Below are positions 56,264 through 64,000 of a stretch of DNA of 64,000 nt, piece after piece. The stretch's first letter is position 1; the number at the start of each line of letters is the position of its first letter. Source of the DNA: Hygrocybe punicea (Eukaryota; Basidiomycota; Agaricomycetes; Agaricales; Hygrophoraceae). The position numbers and the translations under genes were made by a program. The stretch lies in contig OY744461.1 of assembly GCA_963556145.1 (NCBI GenBank), forward strand, positions 992,001 to 1,056,000, given 5' to 3'. Under the pieces are notes generated by a model. It made no database searches and had not been told where the DNA came from. It worked only from the letters and a program-made list of their open reading frames with translations.

Positions 56264-57925
56264 TGCCTTTTACTTCTCATCGTGCCTCAGACCTTTCTTT
56301 TTCTCCACACCTTTTTCTCCTCTCCCCTACCAATTTCCTTTAGCTTTTAGCACCACACTGTTTCTTCTTGTATATTACATACTTATCAAATTCCAGGCCT
56401 TGCTGCTGTTTCAGGGCAAGGCCGCATTCATCTCTTTCACCAAAAAACTGAGAGGTGCTTGATTGGGAAAATAATGCATTATATGTCTATGTAGTATCAA
56501 GTTTGGCGTGGATTGAGCTAAAATTGAGCGAGAAATTCGGGCGGAATCTAAGCGGACTGCGAAAAACAGTCGGGGCGCTTATCAAATTCAAGTTCCTGCT
56601 TCTACCTACACAAAGATTTGCCAAGCTACGGGTCGACCACTCTGCGCTGTCATGTATATCAATGGGTCAAAGCTTGAAGCTGTTACAACTTGAAGGGTAG
56701 AGCGTCTCAAATCGGTGCTTAGTATCTGATTGACCGCTGCGTAGGTTCTCTTTCTCTGTCTGTTTTCTTCCACAGATTATCCTCGCATGGCCGGAGCATC
56801 CATGATCTTTGATCGACACAAGCCATTGTACCACCGGTATACTTGTTGAATATTCTGTTTATGCGAACGAGGTTCAAGTTCATGTGTGCAGTCATGATTC
56901 TCGAATCTCGACCCTGCACAAGCATGCGATTTTACCATACACGGCCTTTTGAAGGCATGTTTAGGAAAGCGAAAACTAAAGTCCGGACTGAACTTGGGGC
57001 TTACTCTTGGCACGTACAGGGGTCCAGCGCCGTCCCAATCTGCCACTCATTTTCTGTCGGCAATGATGTTTCTTAGGTGATTGTGCGAGATCGTGAAAAC
57101 TTCCGAACCGTTGAAAACTTTCCCTCCCCAATATCCGAATGATGTCGCTGCAATTGCCGGGTAGCCGCATCGATACACAGCAACTCTTGGCTGGGTCCAT
57201 GTAGAGCTCGGAGGGGGGCAGTGACCCAAGCTGAGGCCAGCGAGGCCAGCGGCAGAGAATCGTTTCTCTCTCTAAGAGGGCGTCTGATCTCTCAAATGCA
57301 GGTTGTAGCCACCGGTTGAACGTTGAACGCTGAACGTTTGTACCTCACTTGAAGAAAGATGTGCAAACCTTTGGTTTATTTTTGTTCAGTGTGAAATCGG
57401 GGGTTATTTCTGATCATAAGGACGAATATGGCCATTGGCCAAAAATGACTCCGGTGCCTGTTCAACGTTCAACGCTAAACTTTAATAGATGAATCGGGTT
57501 ATCGGCGGAACGTCACGGTGTACCTTGTCAGTGTGGAAGCTGTGTGTTTGCAGCCGGTAGCACGCTAGTCTTTGGTTTCCGAGTCTCATTTAGGGTTTAT
57601 CTTCCCGTCTCCGTCTCGACCGTCTTACCCGTTTCGCTCCTGAGGCCTGAGTAGTTACGCAATGACACAGGTAAGTGCCCACTCCCAGCTTGTTTTCTCT
57701 TGACTCTAGTTGGACTCAAAATTCACCAACGACTGAAGGAGAGACAATTTGATGACCATTCAAATATTCAAATTTCAAATGTGTATATCACGCATGTACA
57801 ACTGTTAAGGTCTCTCAAGTTGACCGCCCAAGTGTCAGGATACCGATGACCTTGATCTTCGCGATGTCAGGTTTGGACAGCCCCTCCGCAAATGCCAACA
57901 TTGAACCTTGTTGCAAAATGACTCT
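56264..57925. other. Mostly unannotated; contains a short inverted repeat pair
   Basis: 56280-56450 may include the DIRS right terminal repeats. The frames at 56455-57229 show no recognised family. TTGAACGTTGAACGCTGAAC (57315-57334) and an inverted relative (57458-57480) flank 125 bp, a possible small MITE. The rest is presumed 5' flank of the DUF6533 gene. Confidence 0.4.
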
Positions 57926-57932
57926 TATATAA
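57926..57932 (+). promoter_or_regulatory. TATA box of the DUF6533 gene
   Basis: TATATAA, 73 bp upstream of the ATG at 58005. Confidence 0.55.
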
Positions 57933-58004
57933 TGCCGCCCAGTACGTGTTCGGATGTCGCCAGACTCTTCACTTCAAGTTTAGCCCTGGGACCACTACAG
58001 CGAT

Positions 58005-59653
58005 ATGGATGATCTATTCAGTAAAATCGTGGCCGCTCTTATGCGTCTCCAGATAGTGAAGGTAAAGCCTCACCTATTATCACCTATTACGGCTTGACAG
58101 TCCACCTTCTCGTATAGTATATGATTGGTACGTCTTCTACATCATTCGAGGGTTAAATAACTCGAGTCCAACGTGCCTTAGTTGCCAGCATGACAATTTT
58201 AGTATGTATTCTGACATCATTTTTACAACGCTGCCGCTGTGCTGATTGGATCTTAAGCTCTACGACTACTTTCTCACCCTTGATCGTGAGGTATTCAACC
58301 CTCAGCCATGTATCTCTCGCAAGGGAATTTATCATGCGCTCACAGATAACTCTGATCTGGAGATCGAAATGGGGGCTCGGGAAGATATTATTCCTGCTAG
58401 CACGTTATCCAACCTTTATTGATGTCCCCCTGGCTATGTACCGTACGCTTATCTCATTTCTACATTTCTAACCTCGACATTGGATTGATCGAGACCATAG
58501 TTCTATTAACACCTGATGCACCCCCGGTGGTATGTCCCCCCTCCCTCATTACCATTTGGGTGTAACACAACGCAACAGAAATGTTTATCGCTTTACATCA
58601 TGACAACATGTGAGCGGGCAACTGGTGTATACCATTTCTTCTCCTTCCTGACATCTTTCGACCGCTAGGGTTGATTACGTTCGGTATAACCATGTCGGAG
58701 GGTCAGTAATATCCTCAGCGCCTAGGTAACCGAACTAATTAATTGAGTCGCCAGCAATTCTCTTTCTTCGGACGTATGCTTTGTACGCTAGTAGCAGAAA
58801 GATGCTCATCTTCTTGATCACGCTGTTTTCGGTGTGTGATACCGCGCACTCTAGCCTCCTTTGTAGTTTTGACCTCACTGTGCAAATAGGCATTTTTAAT
58901 ATCGGTTGTTGTCATCACGGAACTATTCCTTCGCTCTGTGCAATGTATGTTCTTCCTGCGCCCTGATATCAAATGCGTGTGCTTCATATATTGCAGTTGG
59001 TCCATCTCCATTACCCAAACTTATAGGCTGTTATCCAATTGCCGGTAGAAAGATAGTTTTGGTCAACTTGGTTTTGCTCATGGTGCAAGAAATGAGTAAG
59101 TGACCATCTGCTTTTCCTGTTCTCGAGCAGCTTATTGTAATCCGTCACAGTCATTGTTTGTCTCACTATCTACCGAGGGATAACGACGATCCATTCCTTA
59201 AAGAGTCCATTGGTGAAGAGCCTTTTCCAGGACGGGTTGATGTATTTTATCTACCTATTCGGTGAGTCGTAACCAGCATTTGACGAAATAGCGGGTGATT
59301 TCTCAATTCAAAGGCAGTCATGTCCATAGGCAACATGGTAGTTGTGGCGGCAGGACCGGTACGTTATCTTTTCGCGGTAGCTTGACAACGAGACGACAGC
59401 TCTGACGGGCATTTCAGTCAGAATTCGTCAACCTTCTTAACATGTGCGCCCGCTGCATCAAACCTTAGGTGGTCAAATGAACGGCCTTCTGATTATTATT
59501 TTTGTTCTCTCCAGGTTTCAACGGGTAATGCACAGCATCCTTTCCACAAGAATCATGCTGCATATTCGCAACGCCGCCCACCAAGATAATAATACGTCAC
59601 TATCAGAGGGGGTGGACCAACCCTTTCGAACCAGAAATCGTTCTCATGCTTAG
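58005..59653 (+). CDS. DUF6533 family seven-helix membrane protein, about 15 short exons
   Basis: Exons begin 58005-58061, 58118-58127, 58182-58201, 58258-58290, 58346-58442. They continue through small exons with consensus GT-AG sites to the stop TAG at 59651-59653. The spliced frame reads YMIVASMTIL-LYDYFLTLDRE, then WGLGKILFLLARYPTFIDVP, the DUF6533 signature near residue 40. Next come LFLRTYALYASSRKM, LISVVVITELFL, VLVNLVLLMVQEM, MYFIYLF, SIGNMVVVAAGP and a cytosolic end RVMHSILSTRIMLHIRN. These give about seven hydrophobic helices, so it is an integral membrane protein. Function is unknown. The gene appears intact with at least 13 introns of about 50-60 bp. Confidence 0.82.
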
Positions 59654-60146
59654 ATTCACCCCCCCAAAGGATAATTCTGTACAGGAAAATCGACTGTAAA
59701 TTAGTGTATTTGAGACGAGATACCCTTCCTAACACGAACGGCCCGCTAGTGTTATGAGCGCCGTCCGTTAATACCCTTCTCTGCTAACGATTACACGGAG
59801 GACTTGATCACAAGTGTCGGGGTTCGAGCAGATTTATCTTCCAGGTTTAGAGAGTAATTTATTCCATCATATTCTACGTATACAACTTTATACACTACTG
59901 GCAGTCGGACTAGCATGACAACAAGAGCGCAGTCAAAATAGACAACTTAAGACTCATCAAACCTCACCGCTATACGGGTATGGCGCTTGGAAATACATAT
60001 CCCAAAGTCGGTCATATGGATGATAATCTTACCGAAAAGGTAATACAAGTATCGGACCTAAACATGTGTAAACAAATGGCTGAAAAGAACACCCCGCAAG
60101 CGCCAACCTCTATGACGTTCCATGTGCACTTTTATTATTTGCGCGA
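59654..60146. other. No gene recognised
   Basis: Spacer between the DUF6533 gene and the long palindrome. Confidence 0.45.
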
Positions 60147-61572
60147 TAAACACTGCGCGTTTGCGCGATTTCAGGTATCTTTTTTTTCTCTTGCCTTCTC
60201 CTGCCCCCCTACCCTTCCCCACCACCCCCGCTCTACCCACAAGGCAATGGCAGGTGATGGAGAGCAAGCCAGGAGGGTGGTGCGCCCACGTACTGGCACA
60301 GGTAAGTCACCTCACCATCTGGCTTCTACTAACAACAACCACTATGACCAGGGCCACCAGGCAATGTCAGCATCACTGGAAACAGTGACAACGAGGATGA
60401 ACCAGAGCAAGAGCAACAGTTGGGGAACGAGGACAACAAGTCCCCACCCTTCTCCCTGTAGCCCAGCCCCTCCACCGCCTCCCCAAACCAACCACCACCT
60501 CGCGAATGGGTACGGCGGCGTCAATTGACACGTGCACGGCATTCGCGAGGTGAACACAAGGCTGACGACAATGGACAGGGCAGGAACAGTGGGAAAGGGA
60601 ACGAGGACAACAAGTCCCCATCCCTCTCCCTGCTGCCCAGCCCTCTGTTGCCTCCCCCACCTCCCCCGCCCACCACACCTCACGAATGGGTGCGGCCGCG
60701 TCAATTGACGTGTGTACGACATTCGCGAGGTGTTCAGGTCACCCACCCTTTCACGGAAGGTGCATATAAGCAGGTATTTTTCATTTTTTTAAATATACAT
60801 AGAGATTTGCAAAAGAAAAGAAAAAACAGGTATACCTACTGAAAACCTTGTGAAACGTAGACGCACATGTTCGCGAGATGGAGGCAGGGCTACAGGGAGA
60901 GGGGTGAGGCCTTGTTGTCCTCATTCCCCCCTCACTGTTGTTCTTGCCCCATCCAGCCTCGTTGTCGCTGTTTCCTTCGATGTCAATGTCCTTTTGAAAG
61001 CCGTGCACACATCAATTGATGCGGCCGTACCCATTCGTGAGGTGTGGTGGGCGGGGGAGGTGGGGGAGGCAACAGAGGGCTGGGCAGCAGGGAGAGGGAT
61101 GGGGACTTGTTGTCCTCGTTCCCTTTCCCACTGTTCCTGCCCTGTCCATTGTCGTCAGCCTTGTGTTCACCTTGCGAATGCCGTGCATGCATCAATTGAC
61201 GCCGCCATACCCATTCGCGAGGTGGTGGTTGGTTTGGGGAGGCGGTGGAGGGGCTGGCTACAGGGAGAAGGGTGGGGACTTGTTGTCCTCGTTCCCCAAC
61301 TGTTGCTCTTGCTCTGGTTCGTCCTCGTTGTCACTGTTTCCAGTGATGCCAACATCGCCTGGTGGCCCTGGTCATAGTGGTTGTTGTTAGTAGAAGCCAG
61401 ATGGTGAGGTGACTTACCTGTGCCAGTACGTGGGCACACCACCCTCCTGGCTTGCTCTCCATCGCCTGCCATTGCCTTGTGGGTAGAGCGGGGGTGGTGG
61501 GGAAGGGTAGGGGGGCAGGAGAAGGCAAGAGAAAAAAAAGATACCTGAAATCGCGCAAACGCGCAGTGTTTA
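60147..61572. repeat. Long palindrome (arms about 570 bp) built of tandem modules
   Basis: Left arm 60147-60720 and right arm 61000-61572 are inverted copies, about 95-97% identical by eye, symmetric about 60,860 with a spacer of about 280 bp. The outer ends read TAAACACTGCGCGTTTGCGC. Within each arm a 160-170-bp module repeats about three times, each marked by a palindromic TCAATTGA core, (G)CGAGGTG and GGGGACTTGTTGTCCTCGTT. All open frames inside (for example 60525-60842 and 60850-61377) are mirror products of the repeats and are not reported as genes. It may be a fold-back transposon; no target duplication was found. Confidence 0.8.
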
Positions 61573-61856
61573 CATCAGCAAAACCCGGTTCCGCTACCAA
61601 GCCATATATAGCAATTCCATAGATGTCATAGCACCCATAGCAGCCATAGCAAGGTCTTATAATTTACAGCACTACCTAGCTTTGCACGCTCCTATGAATT
61701 ACTACATAGTTTGGCTGGCCTCTATAGAGTACTTTATAGATGGCCCAGAATGTACTGGAATCCCTGCCATACCACTGCTGGTTCATTGATACTTTCTCAC
61801 ATTCAGCAATGTTGAAAACTCAAAAAGGTAATAGATTTGTATAGCGACAACAGATA
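61573..61856. other. No gene recognised
   Basis: Short spacer containing CCTATAGAG/CATAGCA-type simple motifs; likely 3' flank of the zinc-finger gene remnant. Confidence 0.4.
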
Positions 61857-62669
61857 CTATAGCATCGTATTGAGCACCGAAACAGTAACAACCTTCCACC
61901 CCATATGATCGTGACTTCCCTGCCTGCTCGCATGCCGGGAACTCTGCGTGCTCCCCCCAACCGGGACACCGCTCTTTCCCCCACTCAGACAGTCATGCAA
62001 TCCGCTCGCAAGCAGGGCAAGCCCGTGAGCGCCATGTTCGCTCGAATGCTGATAATGGTACCGCAATCCGTTCATATTCTTGTACTGTCGCTGACAGTCA
62101 CCTACGCCGCAAGCAAACGGGCGCAACCGGCGTTCCACCTCGCGCGCCACCTCTCACAGCTCGTGCTCTGTGAACCCAGTCGCATCCACGTTCCCTTCCG
62201 TACCGGCGTCACTGTGCCCACTGGCAGCGGGTAATTACGGTAAAATGGGGCCGTTCGCTTGCTTGTAGCTCTTGCTGCAGTTCGGCTTAGGGCAGCGGAA
62301 AGGCTTGTTCAGGAGGACACAGGACGAGACAGCGTGGTGCTTGCCCGCGAAGTCCCAGATGGCAGATGTGCATGTGTGCGTGTTTGCATCTTGGGTGGAA
62401 GAGTGGGCTGCGGGAGAGGGCACGCGGGACGTCGTCGGCATGCTCACAGGCGTCGAACCTGTGCTAGAGAAGAGCAGCGCTGGGGGGATGCAACCCGTGT
62501 ATTGGCTTGTCGGATCACTCCCACCCTGGAGTTTTATGGCAACCGCCTGAGTATGCGGGTGGCCCTGGCCCTGTGCTGGTGGCTCCTCCGGAATGCTCGC
62601 AGGAGGACTCGGGACGGTGCCAGGCATACTACTCGAGTAATCCGAGTACCCGGCAGTAAAAAAAAGCAA
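61857..62669 (-). pseudogene. SFP1-like split C2H2 zinc-finger regulator, truncated
   Basis: The minus-strand frame 62669-62235 has a Pro/Ser/Thr-rich start and ends FRCPKPNCSKSYKQANG then a stop; in fungal SFP1-type factors this motif continues to the two His ligands. Another frame (62150-61857) supplies the second finger, LRPFACGVGDCQRQYKNMNG-L-R-YHYQHSSEH, and the LALLASG tail. Between them (62234-62151) the frame is shifted and contains a stop, and the His half of finger 1 is missing. An intron is not obvious, so I call it a broken gene. Confidence 0.6.
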
Positions 62670-62676
62670 AGCCTCC

Positions 62677-63863
62677 TCACCTTAACCAAATACGACCCCC
62701 ACCACTCTTCTCCCGCACGAGCTCCCATTCCCTCCGCATCTCAGATCCACCAAAACAGTCCAACAAGACCTGCCCCCCCTCTCTCGTGCCCTCACCCTCC
62801 AATATCCATTCCCCCATCCATCCCACGCCCAACCCGGCCTCACGGCGATACCTGTACACCTGCCTGGTCCACACGTACTTTTTCACCAACGCATACCTGG
62901 TGGAGGAGTTTGGACTGTAGATTTTTGTTGAGGCGTGTGCAAGGGTTAGCCGGGGGACACCGCTGCCGCTGCCGCCGCACTGGTAGGCGGCAGGAATGCG
63001 AAGGGTGTATCGCGGGTTCGCGGATAACAGGAGAACGTGGGCATAGTAGAATGTAGAGGGGAGTGACAACGGTTCTTCGAAGGGAGGTGGTTCGGGTGGG
63101 GAGAATGGCACGAGGCCGTACCCGTTGAAGACGAGCCACCGTCTCCACCACCCGTGTTGTTGTTGCTGTTGCTGGCACGTCTTCCACTGTCCTGGCTCGG
63201 TCAGATTGTCGGAGGACTGAGAGGAAGGGGGTGGGAGAAATCCGAGGTTGCAGATGAGGTCCCCGGTGGAAAGGTGTCCCACAGACCGGCGTCCAGGAGC
63301 TGCTCCTCGCACTCTAAGATGGCGTGCTCGGTGAGCTCCGAGCATGGGACGAACACGAGGAGGACGGGTGTGCGGTTACGAGATGTTGCCATTTGCAAGT
63401 CGTGCGGTGAAGATCGTAGGGATGGTGTGGACCGGCTGCGCGTGATTAGCGAGCCAGTGTTGTTGTTGTTGTTGTAAGGGAAGAAGGGTGGGGGGCTGAG
63501 CAAGGAATCGCTGGAGAGGCGGGATAATGCGAATCTCCGGCATGGAAGCGGAAGGGATTTGGAAAAGTCGTCGTCTGAGGTTGATCCGGAGCTTTGCAAG
63601 GTGCGTCGCCAACTGCTTGCGTAAACTTTGAGGGCTCGCAGATCCGCCGAGGGTGGGGGAGGGGGGAGGACTGGGTCATTGTTGCCGAATATGGACAGTC
63701 TCCTGCGGACACCTTTAGAGAGGGGTAGAGTGTGGAAGAGGGAGAGAAAGTAGGATTTGGACCCAAGTTTATAGCAAAGGTCTAAAACGGTGGGGAAAGG
63801 TAAAGTGGGGGCAACATCGCGAAATAAAACGGAAAAAAAGTGAACTGTGCCAAACATGAACAA
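62677..63863 (-). pseudogene. Conserved-looking fungal hypothetical protein, frameshifted
   Basis: Two minus-strand frames overlap: 63863-63201 and 63345-62677. The first includes LSIFGNNDPVLPPPPPSA and [20 protein letters not shown]. The second continues one base out of frame as [79 protein letters not shown] and SGGGRIWLR to the stop. The switch near 63270-63260 (DTF-PPG versus LSTGD) could be a real frameshift or a missed tiny intron. Long Ser/Pro and Asn runs are present. No family name known to me. It abuts the zinc-finger remnant by 8 bp. Confidence 0.5.
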
Positions 63864-64000
63864 AGATAGGACTTACAAGAATTTCGTGAACTCGAATGTG
63901 AGATGTATTGAGCCTAGGATTTGGAGACCTGTGTAGTATCAGTGTGATTTTTAGAGGAATATGTAGTGGGCACACAGAGCTGCATAGTGCTATCAAGTGC

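Noticed and set aside
60525..61390. Multiple 70-180-residue frames in the palindrome
   Set aside because: Mirror-image translations of inverted tandem modules with no start context or introns; better explained by repeat structure.

Overview
The window is nuclear DNA of a filamentous, probably mushroom-forming basidiomycete (Agaricomycetes). Genes have many short (about 45-70 bp) GT-AG introns with CTAAC-like branch points. Characteristic fungal families are present (DUF6533 seven-helix proteins, DUF6698, Plavaka transposases, GCR1_C tyrosine-recombinase elements, DIRS retroelements), and host genes are sparse among layers of nested transposons. There are no bacterial-style operons, rRNA or tRNA genes. 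All calls come from reading the sequence; no database search was run.

Left third (1-24,300): remnants of a Tnp2/CACTA-like transposase (about 500-1,500, minus strand); a compact gag-only LTR element with 148-bp LTRs (3,961-6,706); a decayed Crypton-like tyrosine recombinase plus GCR1_C gene (7,174-11,935) broken by later insertions; a hAT transposon (12,401-17,695) with a second hAT nested in it (15,901-17,587), each with 8-bp target duplications; an intact gene for a small secreted protein (17,975-18,677); a damaged DUF6698 gene; an intact 122-codon gene; and a non-autonomous hAT (22,601-23,898) inserted in a Plavaka-like fragment. Middle (24,339-28,580): a nearly complete Plavaka transposase with two nonsense codons.

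Right half: a DIRS-like retroelement (about 32,200-56,000, plus strand) is split by a giant Helitron of 19,779 bp (34,342-54,120). The Helitron ends are resolved at base level: A|T target, 5' TC, 3' hairpin plus CTAG, and the host reading frame rejoins across the insertion. Its sense strand is minus. It encodes a Rep-helicase of about 2,548 residues with a cysteine-peptidase-like tail, interrupted by one TGA. It also carries four multi-exon cargo genes arranged minus/plus/minus/plus (43,084-52,495) and two arrays of cruciform-forming repeats. Three cargo genes (532, 543 and 460 codons) splice into complete frames, in contrast to the decayed transposon genes around them. The fourth, an OB-fold-like gene, fails at one splice junction. 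This cargo-bearing Helitron is the most unusual object in the window.

Distal to the DIRS element lie a perfect 193-bp fold-back MITE, an intact DUF6533 membrane-protein gene (58,005-59,653), a long palindrome with arms of about 570 bp (60,147-61,572), a broken SFP1-like zinc-finger gene, and a further conserved-looking minus-strand gene at the right edge.
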